A DNA stretch of 64,000 nucleotides from contig NZ_JAMOAO010000001.1 of assembly GCF_030555055.1 (NCBI RefSeq), forward strand, positions 186,001 through 250,000, given 5' to 3'. This document shows, one piece after another, positions 35,004-46,361 of this stretch. The notes under the pieces were generated by a model. The model made no database searches and was not told the origin of the DNA. It worked only from the letters and a program-made list of their open reading frames with translations. How positions within the stretch are numbered: position 1 is the stretch's first letter; every line of letters starts with the position of its first letter. The translations under genes and the position numbers were made by a program. The DNA comes from Nocardiopsis sp. YSL2. Lineage in GTDB: Bacteria; Actinomycetota; Actinomycetes; Streptosporangiales; Streptosporangiaceae.

Positions 35004-37271
35004 TCAGCCCTCGCTGATCCTGCGGGCCTGGGCGAGGTCGGTGCGGATGCGCTCCACACCCGAGGTCAGCTGCGGGAGCTGGGCGTTGGAGTGCTGCAGT
35101 TCCATGACCCTGTGGGCGCGGCGCGCGGGCGTGCCACAGACCACCCGGCGGGCCGCCGTGCACGAGAGCGCCCCGAGCAGGCCCAGGACGGAGACCACGA
35201 CCAACAGGCCGACGATCCAGTCCGGGGCGCCGAGGGCGTACTCCAGCACGAACGCGCCCGGAAAGGCGAAGAGGGCCCACCGGCTGTAACGCACGCCGTT
35301 GGTGAGTCGGACCTGGAGGCCGACCCTGGTGGCCAGGGCGTCGTGCTCGGCCGAGACGGAGGCGAAGCGCTCCTCCCAGTGGCGTCGCTGGCGGGCCAGT
35401 TCGCGCAGTGTCGGCACGGCACCGTAGACCATCGCGGCGCAGCCCGCCCTGTCGGGCACGGGCGCGGACTCGACCTTGCGCCAGAGGATGTCGACCCACT
35501 CCGCGACGGCCTTGTCCCCGTCGTTCGGCGGGACGGCGCGCTCCGGGTGCAGGAGGAAAGCGAGCACCAGGGCGGGATTGACGTGGACCCGCGTGCCGAC
35601 CCATCCGGCCAGGTCGCCCCGGAGCCGCTCGTGGAAGGCGATCCCGGCCCGTTCGGCCTGCCCCAGGTGCTCGGCGAGCCGGTGGAGCGCACCGGGCCGA
35701 TCAGTGTGGTGGTCGCCCATCACCCGCAGGACGTCGGGCCGGGCGAGCAGTGCCATCTCGTTGGCCAGGGGCGCTCCCGTGAGCACGGGCGCGGGATCGG
35801 CGAACAGCTCGCCCAGCGCCTCCAGGCCGGCGGGACGGCCTCGAAAGACCGGCGGCAGGTCGGGGCGCAGTTGGGCGACGAAGGAGGCGATGGCGAGGTT
35901 GGCGTCCGCGGCCTGGCGCCGGAACAGGGAGCGGTCGACGGTGGTGTCGCCCAGGTCGTCGATGATCCAGGCGCCCAGGGCCGCGCGCTCGGCGGTGTCG
36001 CCGAAGACCCGGAGGGCCGCCGGCCAGTCCTGTTGGAAGGCCTCGGCGAGTGCGCGCGGATCGGTGAACCGGACGCCGCGGAAGTGGTACGGGGGGACCC
36101 CGCCGGTGTGGTGGGGGCCGGAGGGCAGGGGGCCCGACGGGTACGCAGCCGACTCGCCGGACCCGGGCGGCCGCAGACCGGAGTGGTAGGGCCCCGATGG
36201 CGCGGGACCGGGGTACTGCGGCGCGGGCGGGGCACCGGAGTGCTCCGACACCTGCGCGGCCGGGGTCTCCCGCGTGGCGAGGCGGGTGTAGGCGCGGGTG
36301 GGGTCGACGGTGGCGGGTGGCGCCGCGCGGGTGGGGTCGACCTGGGGCGGGGCGTCCCCGGCGATCCTCGTCCGGTCGACGCCGACCCGCGTCCGGTCGT
36401 CGGGCCGGGGGGTGACCGCGGCGGGCGCCGGTCCCGGGGTCGGAGCGCCCGCGTGCGGGGCGGCGATGAGCCGGTTGAGCAGCGTGGAGGCGTCCGGGCG
36501 CTGATCGGGGTCCTTGTCCAGACACGTCCGGATGATGCCGAGCAGGGGCTCGGGCAGGGCCCCCAGATCGGGCTCCCCACCCAGGATGCGGGCGATCCTC
36601 GAGGCCTGGGTCGGGCCGGAGAAGGCCTCGTGTCCCGTCGCGGCGTAGACCATCACCGACCCCCAGGAGAACAGGTCCACCGCCGACGTCAGGCGGGCGC
36701 CCTCCAACTGCTCCGGAGCCATGTACCCGATGGTGCCGACCACGCCGCTGGCCGTCACCGACGTCGACTCGACGGCCCGGGCGATCCCGAAGTCGATCAC
36801 CCTCGGCCCGTCCGGCGCCAGCATGATGTTGTCCGGCTTCAGATCCCGGTGCACCACCCCCGCGGCGTGGATCGCCGCCAGCGCGGTGGCGGTGGAGACG
36901 GCCAGGCGGTGCAGGTCGGCTCCGCCGCGGGGGCCCTCCCGGTCGACCGCGTCCTGCAGCGTGGGGCCCTCGATGTACTCGGTGGCGATCCACGGCTGCT
37001 CCGCCTCGGGATCGGCGTCCAGGATCCCCGCGATACAGAACCCGCTCACCCGCCGCGCCTGCTCCACCTCGGCCGTGAAACGGCGCCGCATGTCGGCGTC
37101 ACCCGCCCAGCTCGCGTGCAGCAGCTTGACCGCGGCCTTCCTCCCGTCGGGGGCCTCGCCGAGGAACACCTCGCCGAACCCGCCGCGCCCCAACGACCGC
37201 ACCAGCCGGTAGTCGCCGACCGTGCGCGCCGGGGGGTGTGCGCCCCCGTCCTCGCCCGTCCCGTCGTCCAC
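35004..37271 (-). CDS. Serine/threonine protein kinase (membrane-bound, paralogue 2)
   Basis: This kinase of about 755 residues is a tandem paralogue of the previous one. The catalytic domain has LGRGGFGEVFLG, AAVKLL, HRDLKPDN, DFGIA and GYMAPEQ. A Pro-rich linker contains VDPTRA-type repeats, then comes the same 200-residue domain (DPRALAEAFQQDW, GDTAERAALGAWI, ASFVAQLRPDLPP). A C-terminal extension of about 130 residues adds a coiled region (RRHWEERFASVSAEHD) and two hydrophobic segments (WALFAFPGAFVLEYAL; WIVGLLVVVSVLGLLG). GTG 37271 has GAGG upstream and is preferred over GTG 37316. The intergenic distance to paralogue 1 is only 30 bp, so both are probably one operon. Confidence 0.9.
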   Translation of the reverse strand: MDDGTGEDGGAHPPARTVGDYRLVRSLGRGGFGEVFLGEAPDGRKAAVKLLHASWAGDADMRRRFTAEVEQARRVSGFCIAGILDADPEAEQPWIATEYIEGPTLQDAVDREGPRGGADLHRLAVSTATALAAIHAAGVVHRDLKPDNIMLAPDGPRVIDFGIARAVESTSVTASGVVGTIGYMAPEQLEGARLTSAVDLFSWGSVMVYAATGHEAFSGPTQASRIARILGGEPDLGALPEPLLGIIRTCLDKDPDQRPDASTLLNRLIAAPHAGAPTPGPAPAAVTPRPDDRTRVGVDRTRIAGDAPPQVDPTRAAPPATVDPTRAYTRLATRETPAAQVSEHSGAPPAPQYPGPAPSGPYHSGLRPPGSGESAAYPSGPLPSGPHHTGGVPPYHFRGVRFTDPRALAEAFQQDWPAALRVFGDTAERAALGAWIIDDLGDTTVDRSLFRRQAADANLAIASFVAQLRPDLPPVFRGRPAGLEALGELFADPAPVLTGAPLANEMALLARPDVLRVMGDHHTDRPGALHRLAEHLGQAERAGIAFHERLRGDLAGWVGTRVHVNPALVLAFLLHPERAVPPNDGDKAVAEWVDILWRKVESAPVPDRAGCAAMVYGAVPTLRELARQRRHWEERFASVSAEHDALATRVGLQVRLTNGVRYSRWALFAFPGAFVLEYALGAPDWIVGLLVVVSVLGLLGALSCTAARRVVCGTPARRAHRVMELQHSNAQLPQLTSGVERIRTDLAQARRISEG

Positions 37272-37467
37272 AGCCGCCTCGTTCCTTGGTCGCTCGTCCG
37301 TCCGTCCCGCCTCCACCGCGGGGATCCGTGGGAACTATAGCCACGTTGTGGATGTCCCGAGTCCGGGCCCGGGATCGCGGTGCCCCTGGCGAAGGCGTCG
37401 ATGAGCCGGGGCCCGGCCGCAAGCCTGTGCGGCCCGGCGGCCTACTCCGGCCCGTGGGTTGCGGCGG

Positions 37468-38817
37468 TCACCGCGCCGTCCGGTGGGCGCCGCGCTGGAT
37501 GCGTTCCACCAGGTCGTCGCTGAGCGTGCCGTACCCGGTGGCCGCCCACACGCTCTCCTCGGGCGGCACCTCGTAGTACGGGACCGACCGGCCCTCGTGT
37601 TCGTCCGCCAGGACGGTGGGCCGCACCCGGTCGCGCACGGCACGCGCGCAGTCCGAGCACAGCGGGACACGGATGGTCCGGGTACCGCCGAACTCACGCC
37701 AGTCGACCTGCCGCGTGTCGCTGCCGTGCAGCGGATTGGCGTAGCAGGGCCGGCGCGGGGTCCGCCGACCGGCCAGAGCGTCCTCCGCCAGGTCGAGCAG
37801 CACGAGCACACCCACGGCGTCGGGCAGGGTGGGGCCCTCCGCGACCATCCGGTCGTAGACCCGCACGGCGGCGTCGCGGGTGTCCAGGGCCCGAGTCAGG
37901 CGGCGGCCGTTGGTGCTTCCGGCCTGGCTGAGCCGTTCCCCCAGCTCGATGAGGTCCCGGTCGCAGCGTTCGACCAGGGACTCCAGACGGGCGCGGTCGG
38001 CGTTGTCGAACGCGGCGTGCTGCGCGAGAGGGACGGCCGGGCTCGCGGAGCGTCGGACGAGGACCACGCCGCCCAGGACGGCCAGGACCGCGACGGCTCC
38101 GGCGGCCACGATCCAGGGAAGCCAGGTCGTGCCGTCCGACATCATGCGGCCGTTCTCCGCCTCGTAGTCCGCCACCGCCTGCTCATAGGCGGCCTCGGGA
38201 TCGTCGGAGAGGGCGGTCTCGACGCCGATCCCCACCAGTTCCGCGATGGTCGTGTCCGATTCGCCCATGGTGCGGTAGGAGGCCGTGTGGGCGCCGTTCG
38301 CCGCGGGCCGGGTCTCCGGATGCGCGCCTGCCGGCCCGAAGTCCACGCCCTGCAGCCTGCGGCCGTCGTGCACGAGGAAGTGCCGCTCCTCCGCGCCCAT
38401 ACGGTCCTGAACGGCCGAGACGAGTTCGTCCGCGTCCCCGTTCCACTCGTCGCCCTCGGTGAGCGGGACGGCGATCACGTACAGGTCCAGGCCGCTTTCG
38501 GCGATCACCTCCGCCAGGCGTTCGCGTTCGGCGACCGGGAAGGCGCTGTCGAAGGCGGGCGAGACGTGGACGGGCGACTCGGCCAGGACGTCGGCGATCG
38601 TCTGGGCGGGGCTCGCGCCCTCCTCGGCCGTCCCGGCGTCCCCATCGGAGGCCGGGGACGCGCCCTCGGCCGAGGCGGGCGCCGGGTCGGCTGCGGTGCC
38701 GGCCAGGGCGGGGGCCGGGGCGCCCGCCACGAGCGCGGCGGCGGCCAGAGCGGCCACCAGGGCCCACGCGCGTCGGGTCGGCCGGGACGCGGCGGCGTCG
38801 GGGTGTTCAGTGGACAC
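37468..38817 (-). CDS. Membrane protein with extracytoplasmic domain and cytoplasmic Cys motif (A)
   Basis: I do not recognise this 449-residue protein. It has a signal peptide (AWALVAALAAAALVAGAPAPALA), an acidic external domain of about 200 residues containing IADVLAESPVHVSP and LDLYVIAVPL, one membrane helix at about 240-262 (WIVAAGAVAVLAVLGGVVLV), then a cytoplasmic helical domain and CYANPLHG...PLCSDCA, a probable metal-binding knuckle. Its external and cytoplasmic parts both resemble protein B encoded just upstream. GTG 38817 lies inside the end of gene B (11-bp overlap) with GGAGG 3 nt before it, indicating translational coupling. It lies 197 bp from the kinase genes on the same strand. 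Confidence 0.75.
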   Translation of the reverse strand: MSTEHPDAAASRPTRRAWALVAALAAAALVAGAPAPALAGTAADPAPASAEGASPASDGDAGTAEEGASPAQTIADVLAESPVHVSPAFDSAFPVAERERLAEVIAESGLDLYVIAVPLTEGDEWNGDADELVSAVQDRMGAEERHFLVHDGRRLQGVDFGPAGAHPETRPAANGAHTASYRTMGESDTTIAELVGIGVETALSDDPEAAYEQAVADYEAENGRMMSDGTTWLPWIVAAGAVAVLAVLGGVVLVRRSASPAVPLAQHAAFDNADRARLESLVERCDRDLIELGERLSQAGSTNGRRLTRALDTRDAAVRVYDRMVAEGPTLPDAVGVLVLLDLAEDALAGRRTPRRPCYANPLHGSDTRQVDWREFGGTRTIRVPLCSDCARAVRDRVRPTVLADEHEGRSVPYYEVPPEESVWAATGYGTLSDDLVERIQRGAHRTAR

Positions 38818-40816
38818 GGTCCTCCTTCAGCAACAGCTCGACCAGCTCCTGGGGCCGGTCGGCTCCGAACCGGTGACGGATCCACGGGTCCTTGGGGCTC
38901 TTGAGATAGCTGTGCGCCGTGGAGCGGGTCCGCAGCCGCAGGACGCGCGACTCGCGCTCGTCGTCGGTCAACTCGGCGCAGGCCGCGCACAGCGCGCCGC
39001 TCCCGGTCCGGTCGAGGCGCGTGTCCGCGCGCCGCGTCGCCGGCGGGTGCAACGGGTTGACCAGGCAGGGCCCGAGGTCGTCGGCGCCCGGGTTCTCGGC
39101 GGCGGCCACGACCCGCCGGGCGAGGACGGCCGCGCCGAGCAGGTCCAGGCCCTCCACCCCGCGGTCCATGAGGATCAGCGCGGTCTCCGCCTGCGGCATG
39201 AGCGTGTCCGGCACCCGGTCGCCGCGGGTCGACAGCAGGGTGCGCAGGCGGCCGGTCTCCCGCTCGGCGACGCGGCGCAGTGCGCGCGGGCCGCGCACGG
39301 TCGGTCCGCCCCCGCTCCGCAGGTTCCGCACGAGCAGGACGACCAGGTAGTAGGACCCGATCACGGTGGCCACCACGAGCGGACCGACGAGGAGCATCCC
39401 ACCCCACAGGCCGTCGGACCAGTACCGCTCCGACCGGGGGCCGGGCAGGTTGGGCTCGTCGTCGGCGAACCGGGGTGTGTACTCGGCGCCGCCGGAGACC
39501 ACCGCCTCCGTCTCCGCGCGCAGGGCCGTCACGGCCGTGTCGAGGGCTCGGGCCGGGGTCGGCTCCTCGATGTCGTAGACCTCGCGCCACAGCGCGGAGG
39601 CGTCCACCTCCACCCCTTCGGCGGCGGCCCCGACCTCAGTGGTGGAAACGCCGAAGTCCGGGCCCGCGACGAGGTAGAGCCCCTCGCGTCCGGACACGGA
39701 GGCCAGTGCCGCCGCGAGGACCTCGGGGTCGCCCCCGGACTCGTCCTCACCGCTCAGGTTCACCACGGCCGCGTACACCGGCACCGGTCCCTCCGACAGC
39801 GTCGCGGCGACCTCGGCGAGCCCTTCACGGGACTGGGGGTTGAGGGGGTCGACGTACAGCGGGTCCTCGGCGAGCCGTTCGGCGATGTGCTCGATGCGGC
39901 CGGTCGAGAAGACATAGGGCTCCTCCAGCCGCACCAGCTCCAGGGGGTCGGGGATCTCGTGCCCGCCCTCGGGAGCGCTCATGACGTAGGCGTAGGGCGC
40001 GACGACGGCCGCGCCCGCGAGGACCGCGGCACCCGCGGCGGTGGCGACCGCGATCCTCCTGCGGCCGCCGCGCAGTGTCAGCCACACGATCCAGCCGCCG
40101 GCCGACAGGAGGAGCCCGGCCGTCGACCCGGCCAGGAAGCCGAGGTTCTCCGGGCCGTTGAACCGGGTGGGGTCGATGTCGTCCAGGAACTCCGTCCACG
40201 CCTCCGGGACGGCCTCGGCGCGCTCCTGCTCCGCCGCCATCCCTTCCGCCAGGGCGGGGTCGGCCAGGGCCGCGGCGAACACCCGCGCGACGTCGGCGGC
40301 GGGTGCGTCGTAGCCCAGGTCGGGGTCGGCGTCCACGGCGCGCATCCCTGCCTGCACCGGCAGGTCGACGCCGTAGGCGCGCACCTCGTCGGGCCGTCCC
40401 TCGGGAGGCAGCAGGACGTAGATCCCGTCCGCGCCGAGCCGGTCGTGCAGGGCGGGCAGCACCCTGCTGAAACCGGCCGACCCGGGTCCCGTGAAGGGGG
40501 TGACCACGACCTGGTAGGGCACGTCCAGGGCACCGAAGGCGGCGTGCACCGCCTCGGCGGTCTCGGCCGGGTCCGTCAGGCCGCCGCTGGCGGGGTCGAC
40601 CACGACGGCGGCGCCCTCGGGCTGTTCGGCGAGGAGCCGGGCGTAGTACTCGGCGGGTGTCGTCGGGGTGTCGGCGGACGTGTCGGCCGCGACGGGGGAT
40701 GCCGTCAGCACCACCGCCGCCGCCACCGCCACCGCCGGGGAGAGCAGCGCGCGGACCAGGAGCCGCGGGAGGGAGAGGGCGGGCATGAGCAGAGCATACA
40801 GACCGGTTTCGGCCAT
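38807..40816 (-). CDS. Membrane protein with duplicated external domain and cytoplasmic Cys motif (B)
   Basis: I do not recognise this protein of about 669 residues. After a signal-type helix (LSPAVAVAAAVVLTASPVAA) come an external domain (about 190 residues), two membrane helices ([39 protein letters not shown]), a second external domain with IAERLAEDPLYVDP and VPVYAAVVNL, a third helix (GGMLLVGPLVVATVIGSYYL) and a cytoplasmic helical domain ending in CLVNPLHP...LCAACA. The second half parallels protein A throughout, so B looks like A with an extra external module. ATG 40816 is a guess; GTG 40849 and ATG 40786 are possible, none with a well-placed ribosome site. It overlaps gene A by 11 bp. 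Confidence 0.75.
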   Translation of the reverse strand: MAETGLYALLMPALSLPRLLVRALLSPAVAVAAAVVLTASPVAADTSADTPTTPAEYYARLLAEQPEGAAVVVDPASGGLTDPAETAEAVHAAFGALDVPYQVVVTPFTGPGSAGFSRVLPALHDRLGADGIYVLLPPEGRPDEVRAYGVDLPVQAGMRAVDADPDLGYDAPAADVARVFAAALADPALAEGMAAEQERAEAVPEAWTEFLDDIDPTRFNGPENLGFLAGSTAGLLLSAGGWIVWLTLRGGRRRIAVATAAGAAVLAGAAVVAPYAYVMSAPEGGHEIPDPLELVRLEEPYVFSTGRIEHIAERLAEDPLYVDPLNPQSREGLAEVAATLSEGPVPVYAAVVNLSGEDESGGDPEVLAAALASVSGREGLYLVAGPDFGVSTTEVGAAAEGVEVDASALWREVYDIEEPTPARALDTAVTALRAETEAVVSGGAEYTPRFADDEPNLPGPRSERYWSDGLWGGMLLVGPLVVATVIGSYYLVVLLVRNLRSGGGPTVRGPRALRRVAERETGRLRTLLSTRGDRVPDTLMPQAETALILMDRGVEGLDLLGAAVLARRVVAAAENPGADDLGPCLVNPLHPPATRRADTRLDRTGSGALCAACAELTDDERESRVLRLRTRSTAHSYLKSPKDPWIRHRFGADRPQELVELLLKEDRVH

Positions 40817-40853
40817 CCGGATCACCGAGTCCGGAACATCCTCCGACACAAGG

Positions 40854-40892
40854 CCGGGGCCGCCACCGTCGGTCGGACGGTGGCGGCCCCGG
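40854..40892 (-). terminator. Terminator of acnA
   Basis: A perfect 17-bp stem with a 5-nt loop (GGTCG) lies 46 bp beyond the acnA stop on the minus strand. It also argues against a far-upstream start for the next gene. Confidence 0.88.
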
Positions 40893-40937
40893 TGAACCGC
40901 GCGGCGCGCCGTTGTGGGCGCGGGCGGAGTCTGTGGA

Positions 40938-43873
<2,936 letters not shown>

Positions 43874-43919
43874 ATCGGGTCGCTCCCCGGCCCGCGTGAC
43901 CGCCCCCCGTGGTTCGCGG

Positions 43920-44855
43920 TCAGCCCAACTGCGGAACGACCCGCGACGCCACCACTTCCAGGTGGTCGAGGTCGGACATGTCCAACATCTGCAGGTACAT
44001 GCACTCCGCCCCCGCCTCGCCGAACCGGCCGATCCTGTCCACCAGCTCGTCGGGCGATCCGGCCAGGCCGTTCTCCCGAAGCTCCGGCACCCGGCGGCCG
44101 ATCCGGTCGGCGCGCTCGGTGATCTCCGCCTCGTTCCGGCCCACGCACAGCACCTGCGCCGCCGAGTAGACCATCGGCGCGGTGCGCCCGGAGGCCGAGA
44201 CCGCCGCCCGCGTCCGGTCGAAGGCGGCGGAGGTCTCCTCCAGTGAGGCGAAGGGCACGTTGTACTCGTCGGCGAACTTCGCCGCCAGGCGCGGTGTGCG
44301 CTTGGGCCCGGTGCCCCCGATCAGGACCGGCGGACGGGGACCCTGCTGCGGTTTGGGCAGCGCGGGCCCCTCCGCCAGACGGTAGTGCTTGCCCTCGTAC
44401 TTGAAGGTCTCCCCCGCCGGGGTCGACCACAACCCGGTGATGATGTCGAGCTGCTCCTCGTAGCGGTCGAAGCGCTCGCGCGCGGTGGCCGGGAAGGGGA
44501 TCCCGTACGAGGCGTGCTCCTGCTCGTACCACCCGGCGCCGAAGCCGAAGTCGACACGGCCGCCGCTCATCCGGTCGACCTGGGCCACGGCGATGGCCAG
44601 CGGCCCCGGGTAGCGGAAGGTGGCGGCCGTCATCAGGGTGCCCAGACGGATACGGGAGGTCTCCCGGGCCAGTCCGGCCAGGGTGATCCACGCGTCGGTC
44701 GGACCGGGGAGCCCGTCGGTGTGGTCGCCCATGTGGAGGTAGTGGTCGGAACGGAAGAGGGCGTCGAATCCCAGGTCCTCCGCCGCTCTGGCGACGGCGA
44801 GCTGGTCCTCGTAGGTGGCCCCCTGTTGGGGTTCAAGGAAGATCCTCAGGCGCAT
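43920..44855 (-). CDS. LLM-class F420-dependent oxidoreductase
   Basis: This 311-residue enzyme belongs to the luciferase-like monooxygenase class that uses F420. It starts with the characteristic LRIFLEPQQGATYEDQLAVA and shows DLGFDALFRSDHYLHM, the RIRLGTLMTAATFRYPGPLA segment, GRVDFGFGAGWYEQEHA and PPVLIGGTGPKRTPRLAA, all typical of the family. The substrate cannot be told. ATG 44855 gives the family's usual N-terminus; ATG 44864, three codons upstream, is equally possible and has GAGG about 10 nt before it. The frame continues far upstream without a plausible start signal. The gene diverges from the ECF sigma gene. Confidence 0.9.
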   Translation of the reverse strand: MRLRIFLEPQQGATYEDQLAVARAAEDLGFDALFRSDHYLHMGDHTDGLPGPTDAWITLAGLARETSRIRLGTLMTAATFRYPGPLAIAVAQVDRMSGGRVDFGFGAGWYEQEHASYGIPFPATARERFDRYEEQLDIITGLWSTPAGETFKYEGKHYRLAEGPALPKPQQGPRPPVLIGGTGPKRTPRLAAKFADEYNVPFASLEETSAAFDRTRAAVSASGRTAPMVYSAAQVLCVGRNEAEITERADRIGRRVPELRENGLAGSPDELVDRIGRFGEAGAECMYLQMLDMSDLDHLEVVASRVVPQLG

Positions 44856-44945
44856 ACGTCCCATTTTCGCCCATCCTCCACAGCCTCGGCGCACACGCCG
44901 CGCGGATACTGTGGAAAACCGCGCCCGCAGCCGTACCGATCGGGC

Positions 44946-44974
44946 TGAACCGAATCCCGCCACGACCGCGATAA
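44946..44974 (+). promoter_or_regulatory. Candidate ECF-type promoter ahead of the sigma gene
   Basis: TGAACC (44946-44951) and CGATAA (44969-44974) are spaced by 17 nt. A GAAC-type -35 with a CG-containing -10 is the usual ECF promoter style. Transcription would begin at about 44981, practically at the GTG start (44983), predicting autoregulation and a leaderless message. Confidence 0.5.
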
Positions 44975-44982
44975 GCCATGAC

Positions 44983-45564
44983 GTGAAGCTGCTCCGCCGC
45001 GCCCGACGACGCGCCCCCTCCCCCGACAGCACCGACGCGGTGCTGCTCGCGGCCGTCGCCGACGGTTCCACCGAAGCCCTGGAAACACTGCACCGCAGAC
45101 ACGCGCCCTGGCTGCGGGCCCGGCTGCGCTACCGCTGTTCGGACCCCGACCAGCTCGACGCCGCCCTACAGGAGACCTTCCTGGCGGTGTGGAAGAACGC
45201 CGGATCGTTCACACCCCGCCCCGGCGACCCCGACGCCGGCGCCTGGCTGTGGACCATCGCGATCCGGCAGCTGATCTCCCAGCTGCGCAAACGGGCCAAC
45301 CGATGGATCGCCGACAGCGATTCCGAACCCTACGAGACCATCGGCGACGCCTCCGCCGAGGACACCGTGCTGCTCAACATCGAGCACGGCCCACTGGGCG
45401 CCGCCCTGCACACCCTGTCCCCCGAACTGCGTTCGGCCATCCAGGCCACCGTCCTGGACGGACTCACCGTGCGCGAGGCCGCCGAGATCCTCCAGATCCC
45501 GGAGGGAACGGTCAAGACACGGGTGATGCGCGCCAAGGCACGTCTACGGGAGGCCCTGACATGA
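44983..45564 (+). CDS. ECF-family RNA polymerase sigma factor
   Basis: This 193-residue sigma factor has region 2 at about residues 25-95 (LRYRCSDPDQLDAALQETFLAVWK) and region 4 at about 140-190 (LSPELRSAIQATVLDGLTVREAAEIL followed by IPEGTVKTRVMRAKARLRE). It should direct RNA polymerase to a small stress regulon, held inactive by the membrane zinc-finger protein encoded next, whose ATG overlaps its stop (ATGA). The GTG at 44983 is preceded by an ECF-like promoter and no ribosome site. The frame upstream of this codon is Arg/Pro rich noise. The tightly overlapping ABC genes behind it are probable targets. Confidence 0.92.
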   Translation: MKLLRRARRRAPSPDSTDAVLLAAVADGSTEALETLHRRHAPWLRARLRYRCSDPDQLDAALQETFLAVWKNAGSFTPRPGDPDAGAWLWTIAIRQLISQLRKRANRWIADSDSEPYETIGDASAEDTVLLNIEHGPLGAALHTLSPELRSAIQATVLDGLTVREAAEILQIPEGTVKTRVMRAKARLREALT

Positions 45565-46361
45565 GCTGGCACCTGACCCCTGCCCAGGTCGACGAGTACG
45601 TGTCGTCCACCGTCGACGACGTCACCGCCATGTCCGTGGAGGCCCACCTCATGCACTGCGCGCCCTGCCGCTCCCTCGTTCCGGCCGACGAGGCGTGGCT
45701 GGCCGACAGCTGGGCCGACCTGCGCGACATCGTGGACCGGCCCCGCACCGGCCTCCTGGAGCGCGCGCTGACCGCGGTGGGCCTGCGGCAGACCACCGCC
45801 AAGCTCCTGACCGCCACGCCGCAGCTCTACCGCGCCTGGCTCGTGGCCACCGTGGTGGTCCTGGCCGCGGCCCTGCTGAGCGCCCACCACCTGCCGCGCG
45901 GCTCCCTGCTGTTCGCCTTCACCGCCCCCGTCGTGCCCCTGGTCGGCGTCGCCGTCGCCTACGGCCGCGGCGTGGACCCCGCCCACACGCTCACGGCGGT
46001 CACGCCGATGGCGGGCCAGCGGCTGCTGTTCCTGCGCTCGTGCGCGGTCCTGGTCCCCGCCCTGGCGATGTGCACCGTTGCCGCGGTCCTCATGCCCTCC
46101 CCCGCCACCCTGTGGAACGCCGGGTTCTGGCTGCTGCCGTCCCTGACTCTGGTCGCCGGGTCGCTCCTGCTCGGCCGCTGGCTGCACATGAGCGCCGCCG
46201 GGGCCGCGGTGGGCGGCCTGTGGGTGCTCGCCATGGTGGTGTTCGCCGTCACCGACCACGTCTCGGTCCTGGAGCTGTTCGCTCCGGTGTCCCAGATGTG
46301 GTGGGCCGCCGCGCTGGTCGCCCTGATCGGCGCGATCCTGCTGAGGGTGAGGGCGGCGTGA
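45561..46361 (+). CDS. Membrane zinc-finger anti-sigma factor
   Basis: This 266-residue protein has an N-terminal ZAS-type zinc motif Hx3CxxC (HLMHCAPC near residues 31-38), the hallmark of anti-ECF factors, followed by six hydrophobic segments (for example LVATVVVLAAALLS and LLPSLTLVAGSLLLGRWLHM). Many anti-sigma factors have one helix; this one is polytopic, so the signal may be sensed within the membrane. The N-terminal domain should trap the sigma factor. ATG 45561 overlaps the sigma stop, and its own stop overlaps the ATPase GTG start (GTGA), so all four genes are coupled. Confidence 0.88.
   Translation: MSWHLTPAQVDEYVSSTVDDVTAMSVEAHLMHCAPCRSLVPADEAWLADSWADLRDIVDRPRTGLLERALTAVGLRQTTAKLLTATPQLYRAWLVATVVVLAAALLSAHHLPRGSLLFAFTAPVVPLVGVAVAYGRGVDPAHTLTAVTPMAGQRLLFLRSCAVLVPALAMCTVAAVLMPSPATLWNAGFWLLPSLTLVAGSLLLGRWLHMSAAGAAVGGLWVLAMVVFAVTDHVSVLELFAPVSQMWWAAALVALIGAILLRVRAA

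Noticed and set aside
34089..37340. 1083-codon plus-strand frame across both kinases
   Set aside because: It spans two genes and their linker on the opposite strand; the repeats it shows are only mirror images of the kinase duplication.
37402..37440. Terminator after membrane protein A
   Set aside because: Only GGCCGC/GCGGCC pairs cleanly (6 bp), with mismatches outside; too weak to call.
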